Assembly: GCF_007860125.1 (NCBI RefSeq)
Contig: NZ_SJPW01000002.1
Location: 434,001-498,000 of the forward strand
Direction of reading: 5' to 3'
DNA length: 64,000 bases
From: Rubripirellula tenax
Lineage (GTDB): Bacteria > Planctomycetota > Planctomycetia > Pirellulales > Pirellulaceae
A model generated the notes under the pieces. It searched no databases and was not told the origin of the DNA. It saw only the letters and a list, made by a program, of their open reading frames with translations. This document shows positions 51,369 through 60,687 of the stretch, piece after piece. Position 1 is the first letter of the stretch; every line of letters starts with the position of its first letter. The position numbers and the translations under genes are program-made.

Positions 51369-52772
51369 TTACGCTTCGAGTTGCCCCTTCCAGCGGTCGA
51401 TTTGCGTCCGCACTTGATCGGGTGCGGTGCTGCCGTAGCTGACGAAGGCATCGACAGCGTTCCGGCTTCCCAGACAGTCGTAAATGCTTTTGTCGAGCTC
51501 CGGTGCATGAACTTGCAACTGTTCGATCGACAACTCACTTAGCGAAACGTCTTGTTGCATCGCTTCGCCGACAATGGCGCCGACCAAGTGGTGGGCCCGT
51601 CGCTGGGGCATGCCTTTGGCGATCATCCATTCCATCAACGTGGTGGCGTCGAGGTAGCCTTTTTCTAGCCGACTTGCGATGGACTCGCGTTGCAACACGC
51701 TGCCCTCGACGATGGGGGCGGCCAAGTCCAGCATTGCGATGACCGTATCGACCGAATCAAACAGCGGCGGTTTGTCTTCTTGCAGATCGCGGTTGTAAGC
51801 CAACGGCAAATTCTTGACCAACAACATTAGCGTCTGCAAATTGCCCATCACTCGCGCTGACTTGCCTCGCGTCAATTCCAGCGTATCGGGGTTCACCTTC
51901 TGGGGCATGATGCTGGACCCGGTGCAAAACGCGTGCGGCATCTTGATGAAGTTGAACTCAACGGTACTCCAAAGAATCCACTCCTCGGCCCATCCACTCA
52001 AGTGCGATGCAACGACCGACAGAACGAACGACGTTTCCAGCATGAAATCGCGATCGCTGCTGGTATCCAGACTGTTGGCGGTGACGCTGTCAAAGTCGAG
52101 TGCCGCGGCGGTTTGTTCGCGATCGATCGGCAAGGTCGTTCCGGCAACTGCGGCGACGCCCAGGGGACACTGGTTGACGCGGCGACGACAATCGGCAACT
52201 CGGTCGCGATCCCGGGCGAATTTTTCGATGTAAGCCAACCAATAGTGCGGCGCCAGAACCGGCTGGGCGCGCTGCAAGTGGGTGTAGGCGGGCAAGACGA
52301 CGTCGAAGTCGGCATCGCAGCGACTGAGAAACGCTTGCTGCAACTTCTTCAGCCGTTCGTCGATTTCGTCCAGCGCGTCGCGGACCCACATGCGGATGTC
52401 GGTGCTGACTTGGTCATTGCGGCTACGTGCGGTGTGCAGTTTTCGGCCCACGTCGCCGATGCGATCGATCAACGCCTGCTCGACGTGCATGTGAATGTCT
52501 TCAAGCTCGAAACGAATCGGCAGCCGATCGGCATCGAGTTCAAGTTCGATTTCTCGCAGCGTTTTTTGGATCAAGTCGGCTTCGTCACGGGCGATCAAGC
52601 CGACCGTCGCCAGCATGTCGGCATGTGCGATCGATCCGCGAATGTCGTGCCGATACAGTCGGCGATCAAAGCTGATGCTCTCGGCGAACGCCTCGAGTCG
52701 TTGATCGGTTTCGGCGTGAAAGACGCCACTGCGCGACGGGCTGGCTTGCGAAGGCTTAGGGGGGGTGCTCAC
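51369..52772 (-). CDS. argH: Argininosuccinate lyase
   Basis: 467 residues from the GTG at 52772. Last step of arginine synthesis: splits argininosuccinate into arginine and fumarate. Diagnostic blocks are IHMHVEQALIDRIGDVGRKL, HTARSRNDQVSTD, AYTHLQRAQPVLAPHYW, and the fumarase-superfamily signature GSSIMPQKVNPD with the catalytic Ser. DREQTAAALDFDSVTANS also matches. The GTG was chosen because it is closest to the conserved start (MSTPPKPSQAS); a TTG at 52805 would add 11 residues. No other arginine gene is adjacent. Divergent from the 912-residue gene (105 bp apart). Confidence 0.95.
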   Translation of the reverse strand: MSTPPKPSQASPSRSGVFHAETDQRLEAFAESISFDRRLYRHDIRGSIAHADMLATVGLIARDEADLIQKTLREIELELDADRLPIRFELEDIHMHVEQALIDRIGDVGRKLHTARSRNDQVSTDIRMWVRDALDEIDERLKKLQQAFLSRCDADFDVVLPAYTHLQRAQPVLAPHYWLAYIEKFARDRDRVADCRRRVNQCPLGVAAVAGTTLPIDREQTAAALDFDSVTANSLDTSSDRDFMLETSFVLSVVASHLSGWAEEWILWSTVEFNFIKMPHAFCTGSSIMPQKVNPDTLELTRGKSARVMGNLQTLMLLVKNLPLAYNRDLQEDKPPLFDSVDTVIAMLDLAAPIVEGSVLQRESIASRLEKGYLDATTLMEWMIAKGMPQRRAHHLVGAIVGEAMQQDVSLSELSIEQLQVHAPELDKSIYDCLGSRNAVDAFVSYGSTAPDQVRTQIDRWKGQLEA

Positions 52773-52877
52773 TGCGTGACTATCCCAATGGGGCAACTGC
52801 TTCAATAATGGATCGGCCGGTCATTATCGCTAGTGGCCCTTGGGTGGCGACCCCGCTTCGATTGAGAATCTGTTGAC

Positions 52878-55616
52878 ATGCGTTTTTCGACCCTTTTGAT
52901 CTGTGTTTCGTGCATTTTAGCGGCTTCGGCCGAGCGGTCGGCGATGGCCGTCGACGTTTTGGCTCGTGCGATCGCGGGCCAACCGTACGGTGTGGCGACG
53001 ATCGAAATTCCGCTGGCGATCCCAATTGTCGGCCAGACTCCACCGCCGATCCAAGTGACCGACGCGGCGGCGACGACGGGAAGCGGCCGTGTTTTCTATT
53101 CTTTTTCGGAAGACGTCAAAGTCAGCGTTCCGCCCCCTTCGGAGACACCGGTTCCCCGCCCGGGCAACGGCCGGCTGCTGGGTCGGTTGGGCAATCTGAT
53201 TCGCGAGATCGCCAATCCCGAGGCCGACCAAGAGCAGACGGTGGCAAGGCGAGTCACTTTTTTATTCGTCGGATCGGATCCGTTGACGATCCGAGTCAGC
53301 GACGCGGTGGGCGAGATTGGCACCTACCCGATCGCGGTTGAACCGAACTCAGCCGCAATGAACCCTCGGATGGACCAATGGTGGCAGGGTTACGTTGCGG
53401 CGGCGAAAAGCCAAATCGATGCGGCCGACTATCCGACGTGGATCGAGGACTATTTGATCGCAATGTTGTCGCGCCGGATCGGCATGCCGCTGCCCAGTTG
53501 GTTCACCGATACCCAGCGCAAGGATGACGAAGTGCTGGACACGTTGAAGTTGATTGCCGGTGTTCCCGGCGCCAGCGAAGCCATCTTTCGTCGCAGCGCC
53601 GTCGGGTCGCTCGACCCCAGTGGACGACCGGCGGACGATGCCAGCTTGCCGCTGCCACCGCCACCGCGTTGGGCACCGATGTTCGATGACCCGTCGCTGG
53701 TCGGTGTTCCGGTGGAGCCGATGGCAACGCGTGTCCCGCCGGAGTGCTTTTACATTCGTTACGGGTCGTTCGAAAACTATGCGTGGTTCGCCGATCTGTC
53801 CACCCAGTACGGCGGCGACATTTCCAGCATGGTCATGCTTCGCGGGATCGAGATGGACACGACCGAGCGAATTCAAAATCAATTGAACTTGGAGATGACC
53901 GAGTTGTCGCGAATGTTGGCGCCCAATGTCATCGAAGACCAGGCCGTCATCGGACGCGACTTGTTTCTCTCGGAAGGAACCAGTCTGGGCGTGCTGTTCA
54001 AGGCAAAGAACGGTTTCTTGTTGAACACATCGCTGGGCGGTGACCGCAGCAAGCTGGCGCGCGACGATGACGAAGTATCGCTGAAGGACGTGACGGTCGG
54101 TGGGCAAACCGTTTCGCTATTGAGCACGGCCGACAATCGCGTTCGCTCGTTCATGGTGCGTGACGGCGACTATTTCTTGATCACCAACAGCCGCAAGTTG
54201 GTCGAGCGATTTTTAGAAGTCGGCGTCAGCGGCCAGTCGCTTGCCGCAACGCCCGCGTTTCAGTTGGCCCGACAGTTGATGCCGACGGAACGAAACGATT
54301 CTTTGTTTGTCTATTTCTCGCCGGAAATGTTGCGAGGCTTGGTGTCGCCGTCGTACTTGATTGAGCTTCGCCGGCGTTTGGCGGCCAGCGCCGATATCGC
54401 GATGCTTCATATGGCTCGCGCCGCCGCGGAACAGGAATCGCTCGTCACGGGGCGGTCGATGATCGGCGTCGATCCGTTGATCGTCGACGGATTTTTACCC
54501 GCGGGATTCGGGGTGCGTCCCGACGGCAGCGGTACGGTCATCGTCGGCGATCATGTGATGGATACGCAACGCGGTTCTCGTGGCCATTTCTTGCCGATTG
54601 CCGACGTGACCGTCGATTTAGTGACCGCCGACGAAGCCGCTTGGTACGGTGACATCGCCCGACAATACGAGACTAAGTTTCCAACCATCGACCCGATCAT
54701 GGTCGGCATCCAACGCGAGCCGATCGGTGGAGTAAATGGTGGTGGCGAACCCGGCGAACGGATCACGATTCATGCCGAAGTCGCACCACTGGTCCCCGAG
54801 AAGTACGGCAAGTGGGCCGGCTACTTAGGTCCACCGACCCGCGTCTCGATGAAGTTTGCGCCCGATGACATTGTCGCCGTTCAGGCTCACGTCGCGTCGG
54901 ACCAACTGGGGCCTCCGACGCATTTGTTTGCTGCGATCAAAGACACCGTCCCGCCGCAACCCGAAGACTTTGACGGACTGTTGAATACGTTTCGATCGCT
55001 TCGCGGGATTCCCGGATACTTGGGTGCTTGGCCGCAACCCGGGATGTTGGATCGATTGCCGCTTGGTATCGGACGGGGCCAGCCCGTGGGGCCGGGCATG
55101 AATCGTTTGATCGGTGGGCTGTATCGTTATGCCGATGGCCAGTTTAGCGTGCTTTCGTTTCAACCGGCGGTGTTGGAGAGCACACTGCCGTTCTTGGGCG
55201 CCGTCGACGTAGACGATCCGGCACAAGTTCGCGCCAGCGTCGGGAATCTTCGTGGCAGCCAAATCGAAGGCTGGGTCAACGGCCAACTTTACGATCACGC
55301 CCGAGAAGGCAGCGTGGCGGGGGCGAGCCTGTTGTCGCTGGTGACGCGGCAACTAGGCGTTGCACCGGAGATCGCGGAACAGCAAATCGAGAAGATTTTG
55401 GGCGTCCCCCTGCAATGCACCCTAGGCGGCCAATACGAGTATTCACCCGCGTCCCAGCGTTGGTTCAGTACCGCATGGCGAGGCCCCGTGGCCCCCATGA
55501 TCGTCCCACCCGACTATGTCCCACCACCGATGACATGGTTCCGCGGCGCCCAGGCAACCGTAACCCAATACGCCGACCGACTAGTCGCCGACGCCGTGAT
55601 CGACGTCGCCCGTTGA
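52878..55616 (+). CDS. Large exported protein of unknown function, 912 residues
   Basis: A signal peptide (STLLICVSCILAASAERSAMA) precedes a Pro-rich N-terminal region (residues 50-100), a helical part with WQGYVAAAKSQIDAADYPTW, and a long beta/alpha body. The stretch DGDYFLITNSRKLVERFLEV...FVYFSPEML recalls the layout of DUF3352-type proteins, but the similarity is weak. Tyr-Arg-Pro rich C-terminus (DYVPPPMTWFRGAQ). No catalytic signature. It is likely conserved in related planctomycetes as an envelope or extracellular protein. ATG at 52878 gives the complete signal peptide. Confidence 0.78.
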   Translation: MRFSTLLICVSCILAASAERSAMAVDVLARAIAGQPYGVATIEIPLAIPIVGQTPPPIQVTDAAATTGSGRVFYSFSEDVKVSVPPPSETPVPRPGNGRLLGRLGNLIREIANPEADQEQTVARRVTFLFVGSDPLTIRVSDAVGEIGTYPIAVEPNSAAMNPRMDQWWQGYVAAAKSQIDAADYPTWIEDYLIAMLSRRIGMPLPSWFTDTQRKDDEVLDTLKLIAGVPGASEAIFRRSAVGSLDPSGRPADDASLPLPPPPRWAPMFDDPSLVGVPVEPMATRVPPECFYIRYGSFENYAWFADLSTQYGGDISSMVMLRGIEMDTTERIQNQLNLEMTELSRMLAPNVIEDQAVIGRDLFLSEGTSLGVLFKAKNGFLLNTSLGGDRSKLARDDDEVSLKDVTVGGQTVSLLSTADNRVRSFMVRDGDYFLITNSRKLVERFLEVGVSGQSLAATPAFQLARQLMPTERNDSLFVYFSPEMLRGLVSPSYLIELRRRLAASADIAMLHMARAAAEQESLVTGRSMIGVDPLIVDGFLPAGFGVRPDGSGTVIVGDHVMDTQRGSRGHFLPIADVTVDLVTADEAAWYGDIARQYETKFPTIDPIMVGIQREPIGGVNGGGEPGERITIHAEVAPLVPEKYGKWAGYLGPPTRVSMKFAPDDIVAVQAHVASDQLGPPTHLFAAIKDTVPPQPEDFDGLLNTFRSLRGIPGYLGAWPQPGMLDRLPLGIGRGQPVGPGMNRLIGGLYRYADGQFSVLSFQPAVLESTLPFLGAVDVDDPAQVRASVGNLRGSQIEGWVNGQLYDHAREGSVAGASLLSLVTRQLGVAPEIAEQQIEKILGVPLQCTLGGQYEYSPASQRWFSTAWRGPVAPMIVPPDYVPPPMTWFRGAQATVTQYADRLVADAVIDVAR

Positions 55617-55738
55617 TGGAAAATGGCTATGTTGAGTCACATGGATTCGGTGAGTTTGAACCAACTGGGGTCTCCGTGCGTAGCCAGTGCGAGGATGCAC
55701 TTTTTTTGCAGACGCACAGTTGGCCCAACGGGTGAATC

Positions 55739-57196
55739 ATGTTGGAAGACAGTCTCTCGCCATCGATCCGAAAACGCTGGCGTCCGAAACCACAGATCGG
55801 TCTTCGAACACTCTTCGTTTTGATCACCGCGTCCGCGATTGGTGTCCAATTTTTCTTGATGCCGCTGCTGCGGCAACGAGCACGAGACGCGATGTTGCAG
55901 CGGATCGAGGAAGTCGGTGGGAAATGGGTTGAATTGAAGGCGTCGCCACTGAGCAAACGCTTGCTTCTGAGCGGTGAAAAGGTGGACGACGAGTTGGTCA
56001 AAAATTTGGCGTATCAGTCTCGATCGTTTCCTGAACTCACGCAGCTTGATCTGTTTCGCACGGAAGTCACCGATGAGGGCTGGGAAGCGATCACGAGTTA
56101 TTCCGACTCGCTCAAACACGTGGTGATTTTTGAAAACCAGATCAGTGAAGGTGCGATCGAGGCCACCGAGCGCGAGCGTGAAGACCTGTTGATCGAGCGT
56201 CGCTCGCCTGACTCGACGGCGGCAAAGTTGGCCCTGGCGCCGATCCCGCCCGCTGCGCTGGTTTCTTTGTTGGCGATCGGGCCCGAGATTCTTGTGGGTG
56301 CCGGTGATGGTCGACTTCATGTACTCGATTCGGAAGGGCAACAATCCAGGCGAGTCGTTTCCATGCACGATGACTGGTTGTTCGATATCGCGTTGTCGCC
56401 GAAAGGCGATCGGATTGCGACGGCGGGTGGTGACAACCAGTTGGCGATTTGGAGCTACCCAGATTTAGAACGGGTTACTGGTTTGGCAGCGCATGACGGT
56501 GATTTGCACGGAGTCGTTTGGCTCGATGAGTCGCATCTTGCAACCGTTAGCGATGATCGATCGCTGAGTTGCTGGGAACTATCGCGAACGCCAACCCATG
56601 ACGGATCTGACGCACCGCACCTGGTCAAACTTCACAGTATGGTGGCCCATGAAGAAGCAATTCCCCGCATTCGCCTTTCGGCCGACCGGCGAATGTTGGT
56701 TACCGCCAGTCGCGATGATCGCTTGATCGTGTGGAACGTCGAAGATGATTTTTCATTGCGGAAGATGGCGACCCTAAACGGGCACACCGACGACTGCATG
56801 GACGTGCAAATCGATCTCGCCGGAAAGTTGGCGATCAGCGTTAGTTATGACGGAACGATGATCACGTGGGACCTGCAGACGGGCGATGTTCTGAGTCGCC
56901 ACGAACTCGGAAAGGTTCGCTTGTTTTGTTTAGACGTGGATTGGAATCACAGTGTCGCATTAGCAGGAACCCAGGCCGGCATCATTGAGTTGGATTGGGC
57001 TAGCGGAAAGTTACGATCGCTGCCCGACCAGCCTTTTGTGTCGCGAATCCTTCGCAGCGGAAATACGGTGTACACCAGCGACGGATTTGGCGGTTTGATC
57101 GCACGAAATCGTCGCGACTTGTCTCATGTGGCGTGTGCAACGTTCTTCGAAGAACGGCACGATCACTACAGCGACGATTTCTTTCGCGCGATGTGA
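55739..57196 (+). CDS. Membrane-anchored WD40-repeat protein
   Basis: 485 residues. A basic N-terminus and one membrane helix (TLFVLITASAIGVQFFL), then a leucine-rich-like helical stretch (ELTQLDLFRTEVTDEGWEAI), and from about 180 a WD40 beta-propeller: VLDSEGQQS, DIALSPKGDRIATAGGDNQL, WLDESHLATVSDDRSL, RLSADRRMLVTASRDDRL, NGHTDDCMDVQIDLAGKLAI and SVSYDGTMITWDL. Probably a scaffold that holds partners at the membrane. ATG at 55739; the frame is not coupled to the gene upstream (122 bp). It is convergent with the CbiX gene (24 bp). Confidence 0.88.
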   Translation: MLEDSLSPSIRKRWRPKPQIGLRTLFVLITASAIGVQFFLMPLLRQRARDAMLQRIEEVGGKWVELKASPLSKRLLLSGEKVDDELVKNLAYQSRSFPELTQLDLFRTEVTDEGWEAITSYSDSLKHVVIFENQISEGAIEATEREREDLLIERRSPDSTAAKLALAPIPPAALVSLLAIGPEILVGAGDGRLHVLDSEGQQSRRVVSMHDDWLFDIALSPKGDRIATAGGDNQLAIWSYPDLERVTGLAAHDGDLHGVVWLDESHLATVSDDRSLSCWELSRTPTHDGSDAPHLVKLHSMVAHEEAIPRIRLSADRRMLVTASRDDRLIVWNVEDDFSLRKMATLNGHTDDCMDVQIDLAGKLAISVSYDGTMITWDLQTGDVLSRHELGKVRLFCLDVDWNHSVALAGTQAGIIELDWASGKLRSLPDQPFVSRILRSGNTVYTSDGFGGLIARNRRDLSHVACATFFEERHDHYSDDFFRAM

Positions 57197-57220
57197 ATCG
57201 CAGGCGCAACCGTGCGAGTG

Positions 57221-57967
57221 CTACAGTCCACAGCGAGCGGCGATGGCCTTGGCGACACGCCGGTCGGGGCCCAGGTAGTCCGAGACAATGAATCGGACAC
57301 CAGGATGTCGCGAGGATGCTTCGGTCGACTGTTTTTGGATCGCCCCGTACAGGCGACCTGAAAACAGCAGATGCGGATGCACGATGACGGCGTCGAAGCG
57401 ACCGCTTGATGCAACCTTGTCGAGTACATCGGGGACGCGCGGTGTCGCCATCGCATAGAACGCCGTTTCGAAGTGCGCCATGGGAACTCGGCGACGAACG
57501 ACTTCGGTTAGCACACGCATGTCGGCGGCAGCGCATGGATCGTGGCTCCCGCGGCCAACCATGACGACGGCGGTTCGGTCGGGATCGGCGGATGAACGAG
57601 CCACGGCGGTGCTCAAACGCTGGACCACCAAGTCAATCAATTCCGGATGTCGGGACAAAGGTCGCGATTGGTCCGTGACCATCGAGGGCGTTTCCGATTG
57701 GCACTGACGAATGATCGACGGAATGTCGTCCTTGGCGTGACCGGCGGCGAACAACAGCAGCGGTGCGACGTGGACTCGGTCGACGCCACACTTCACAAGT
57801 GACTGCCACGCCTGTGCAATCGTCGGTTCTTGAAATTCCAGCAGCGCCGATTCAACCGGGATGGGCGACAGCAAATCAGAAAGACACCGGCTGAGTTGAA
57901 AAAACTCTTCTGTCCCAGCGGCGTCTCGCGTGCCGTGACCGACCAGCAGTACGCCCGATGTGGTCAC
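57221..57967 (-). CDS. CbiX-type sirohydrochlorin chelatase
   Basis: 248 residues, two chelatase-like halves, as in long CbiX. GVLLVGHGTRD (His11) and LLLFAAGHAKDDI (His77) are the metal- and substrate-binding His of the first half; the second half has VVMVGRGSHDPCAAADM and VIVHPHLLFSGRLYG. It should insert Co, Ni or Fe into sirohydrochlorin for cobalamin or siroheme. The GTG start at 57967 shares GTGA with the stop of the metal-binding gene upstream, so the two are translationally coupled. Exact metal cannot be told. The rest of the tetrapyrrole pathway is not in the window. Confidence 0.9.
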   Translation of the reverse strand: MTTSGVLLVGHGTRDAAGTEEFFQLSRCLSDLLSPIPVESALLEFQEPTIAQAWQSLVKCGVDRVHVAPLLLFAAGHAKDDIPSIIRQCQSETPSMVTDQSRPLSRHPELIDLVVQRLSTAVARSSADPDRTAVVMVGRGSHDPCAAADMRVLTEVVRRRVPMAHFETAFYAMATPRVPDVLDKVASSGRFDAVIVHPHLLFSGRLYGAIQKQSTEASSRHPGVRFIVSDYLGPDRRVAKAIAARCGL

Positions 57968-58332
57968 TGGACCATTTCGGATTCGGTGAAGCCTTCTTTC
58001 TGCAATGCATCGATCGCATCGGCTAGGTTGAAGCCGGCGTCGTAGCTGACGATGACTTGTCGGTTGTCGATAACGCCTTCGACCTTTTGGGCCGCCAGTT
58101 CGACGCCGTTGACCGCGGCGGTGTTTTCAAGCGACTCTTTGACGCGCGGATAGCAGGAGAACGGACACATCATTTCCGGCACCTTCAAGGTCAAGGTTCC
58201 TGATTCGGCCATGGCCGCGGTCGAGACCGCCGTCGCAGCGGATGCGGGGGCTTCTTCGGCGGGACGCGAACCGATGGCGATCATGATTCCGACGGCGGCG
58301 ATAGCAGCAATGGCGTAGGTAAGTCCACGCAT
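57964..58332 (-). CDS. Heavy-metal-associated (HMA) domain protein, membrane-anchored
   Basis: 122 residues. N-terminal membrane helix or signal (LTYAIAAIAAVGIMIAIGSR), an Ala-rich linker, and an HMA ferredoxin-like fold with VPEMMCPFSCYPRVKESLE. The metal loop is CPFSC, a CxxxC (Cys56, Cys60), where copper chaperones have CxxC. It should bind a soft metal outside the inner membrane or on its face. Its stop overlaps the CbiX start by four bases, so a metal-delivery link is plausible. ATG at 58332. Confidence 0.85.
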   Translation of the reverse strand: MRGLTYAIAAIAAVGIMIAIGSRPAEEAPASAATAVSTAAMAESGTLTLKVPEMMCPFSCYPRVKESLENTAAVNGVELAAQKVEGVIDNRQVIVSYDAGFNLADAIDALQKEGFTESEMVQ

Positions 58333-58643
58333 ATTCTTTGTTCCTAGGATAACGAAGGCAGGAAGTGATTCGTGTCTTCCAACATGGCTTATTGTAACTT
58401 CGGCGGCAAGTCACGGAATTTGGCTTGGTCGACGGCAAACGCGTTGTCGCGGACGCAAGCAAGGAATGCGTTTGCGGACAAACCGGAAACGGGTTGATGA
58501 CAGTCCGTTGGTGCATCACGGACGTGGCTTGCCCGTTAAATAGGGGCCGGATTGGGGGATTTCTGGTCTTTCGGAAAAATCTGCATTTTTGTTAAAGCTC
58601 GAAGTTCATTCACAAAAACTCCTCACCGCCATGGTGTTTGGAC
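58333..58643. promoter_or_regulatory. Divergent region between the HMA and lipoprotein genes
   Basis: 311 bp holding the promoters of both divergent genes. The right part is A/T-rich (TTAAATAGG near 58535, CATTTTTGTTAAAG near 58585). I cannot single out a confident promoter or any gene in it. Confidence 0.4.
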
Positions 58644-59450
58644 ATGCTTAAGATCCGAAACGCGACGCCACTTCTTACCGTTACGCTGCTGACCTCGGTG
58701 GTGGTTGCGACCGGGGGATGCCGGCAAACTACCGGGCCCGCCAATTCCGGAACCTTCTCGTCGGTCAGTCCGCTTGCACCTGTCGCGGCGGGACAAACAC
58801 CGGTGTTGGGGCCTTTCGGAGGTTCTACTCGTGTCGCTCCGCCTGCCACGGGATCGTTCTCCCAGCAGCCCGCCAACAACTATTTGAGCCCCACGACCCA
58901 GCCTCAGGCCTCGTACGCCCCGCCGCCGCAGTCGTTCGGCACGCCGCCACCGGCTAGTGCCTATGGTCAGCCGAACGCCAACTTCGGATTCGAGCCCATC
59001 GGGTCTGGCGTGCAACCGGCGTCCTTTACCGAAACCGGTGCGACGATTCCCAGCAACAACCCCGACCCGCGTCGTGGCGGTATGCAAGTGATCGATTTGA
59101 CCGGTGCACCCAACCCGCCGGGATATCAGCCGATGACGATGAGCTATGCGTCGCAGCAAAGCATTCAACCGGTGTATGCCCCGGCACCTGATTTCTCGCC
59201 CGCACCCAATTATGCGCCCGCACAGGGTTCGTTCGGCAACCCTGCGTGGCAACCGATCACATCACCGTCGACTCAAGCGTATGCACCGGAGACGGGGCGA
59301 ATCGCCAGCACATCGATGGTGCCTGTGCAGACTCCGACGCCGTCGACTCAGACGTCGCAGCGACCGCAATCGAACGTTCCCACCACCCAACCATCGACGG
59401 GCGAAACTCCATCGACACTGCCGTGGCGTCGCCCGGGTACCCAGTACTAG
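58644..59450 (+). CDS. Pro/Gln/Ser-rich lipoprotein of unknown function
   Basis: 268 residues from the ATG at 58644. A lipobox (VVVATGGC) marks a lipoprotein. The mature part is low in complexity, rich in Pro, Gln, Ser, Ala and Tyr (PPPQSFGTPPPASAYGQ, YAPAPDFSPAPNYAPA) and should be disordered, perhaps a spacer or cell-wall-spanning protein. The end is RRPGTQY. It has no fold I recognise. A gene of unrelated sequence follows 38 bp later on the same strand. The end of the gene carries one copy of a short direct repeat. Confidence 0.75.
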   Translation: MLKIRNATPLLTVTLLTSVVVATGGCRQTTGPANSGTFSSVSPLAPVAAGQTPVLGPFGGSTRVAPPATGSFSQQPANNYLSPTTQPQASYAPPPQSFGTPPPASAYGQPNANFGFEPIGSGVQPASFTETGATIPSNNPDPRRGGMQVIDLTGAPNPPGYQPMTMSYASQQSIQPVYAPAPDFSPAPNYAPAQGSFGNPAWQPITSPSTQAYAPETGRIASTSMVPVQTPTPSTQTSQRPQSNVPTTQPSTGETPSTLPWRRPGTQY

Positions 59451-59466
59451 TCAAATACCCAGTACT
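59438..59466. repeat. 11-bp direct repeat at the end of the lipoprotein gene
   Basis: TACCCAGTACT occurs at 59438-59448 and again at 59456-59466, an 18-bp period. The first copy spans the stop region and the second lies in the gap before the next gene. It looks like a local duplication; no function can be claimed. Confidence 0.5.
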
Positions 59467-59488
59467 CATTTGCGATAGAGAAACCACG

Positions 59489-60649
59489 ATGGGAATGTTT
59501 TACGCCTACGGCGGCGCTCTGATCGACGAGAACGAAATCTTGGCGAAGACCGAAAGCGGCGAGTTCGCTAGCTTCGCCCGATCGGCCATGAAGGCGCCCG
59601 CCGATGCCGCCATGGACTTTTCGACGGGACGATTGACGGCTGCAGAGATTCGTGGGTCGATGGTGTCGCCCGTTGCGACGCGAACGCCGTTCGAACCGAT
59701 CGGAATCGGCAAACCGCTGACGATCGAAATCCGGCACGTCTATACCGGCCGCTACCCAAAAAAGAATCTGTTCCATCGATCAGCCGATATGGTCGTAACG
59801 TCGGCGATCAAGAGTTCGCCGGTCGTGAACGAAGCGTCGACGGCGATCAATTTTCTTCGCAAAGACGTCCAAGCCAGAAGCGGTTTCTCGACCCCTCATG
59901 CAGACGAATTCGGGACGCCCGTCGTGTTCTATACGTCGGCGCTAACGATGCGGAATTCGTCGTTGACGATCAAGTTTGGCTTCGATGAGTTTCCCGGTGC
60001 TGAGTTCGAACAATTCTCGCAAGTGTTGTCCACGGCCGCCGGGTTGCCGTTGTTTGCTCCGGCGAGTTTGCATCTGCATGGTGCATCGGCGATGACTCAA
60101 TTGATCGGTCGTTTGGGCGAATCGTTGTTCGATCGGCGAACCGCATTTCGTGCGACGGAAGCGATCACCTTTGCGCGTCCGGGATCAACGATACCGGTTG
60201 CCAACTTCGCATTGATGATGCAAGACGACGAGGACGAGCGACGCGTTCTGCAGACTCACGTCATCTCCGCCGGCAAGTTGGTGCACGGCGAAACGGGCCG
60301 CGCGTACGACGGGGACATTCCCTATGTCGTGATCAGTCTGGACGGTCGGCGCAATGACGAACTGAATCGATTCATGTCGCACAGCGCGGTGGCATCGATG
60401 TTAGACGGGATCGGCGGTGGCAGCGCCGCCGAGATGGACGAACTTCGTGAAGCGATCGAAATCTACCACGATTACCGTCTAAGGCGCCGGGCCGACCGGA
60501 TCGCCCAGAAGATGGCCGATCAAACGCCAGGGTCCGCTGACTTCAAACGATCGTCGATCGAGCACGACGCGTTGCTTGCCAACATTCATACCGAAGCGTT
60601 GCGACCGACCGCACACATTTTGGAAAGTTCGATCCGACAGGCAGCGTAA
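59489..60649 (+). CDS. Unrecognised cytoplasmic protein, 386 residues
   Basis: No signal peptide or membrane segment. Sequence landmarks: MGMFYAYGGALIDENEILAK, MDFSTGRLTAAEIRGSMV, RHVYTGRYPKKNLFHRSADM, FGFDEFPGAEFEQFSQVLS and a helical C-terminus (AEMDELREAIEIYHDYRLRR). The mixed alpha/beta pattern and even codon use look like a real soluble protein, but I recognise no family. The start was set at the ATG at 59489 because the frame before it overlaps the lipoprotein gene. Upstream neighbour: lipoprotein; downstream: convergent DUF533 gene (38 bp). Confidence 0.78.
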   Translation: MGMFYAYGGALIDENEILAKTESGEFASFARSAMKAPADAAMDFSTGRLTAAEIRGSMVSPVATRTPFEPIGIGKPLTIEIRHVYTGRYPKKNLFHRSADMVVTSAIKSSPVVNEASTAINFLRKDVQARSGFSTPHADEFGTPVVFYTSALTMRNSSLTIKFGFDEFPGAEFEQFSQVLSTAAGLPLFAPASLHLHGASAMTQLIGRLGESLFDRRTAFRATEAITFARPGSTIPVANFALMMQDDEDERRVLQTHVISAGKLVHGETGRAYDGDIPYVVISLDGRRNDELNRFMSHSAVASMLDGIGGGSAAEMDELREAIEIYHDYRLRRRADRIAQKMADQTPGSADFKRSSIEHDALLANIHTEALRPTAHILESSIRQAA

Positions 60650-60687
60650 GCCACCGTCGTTCGGGGATGCGCGAAGATGCGTTTGCA

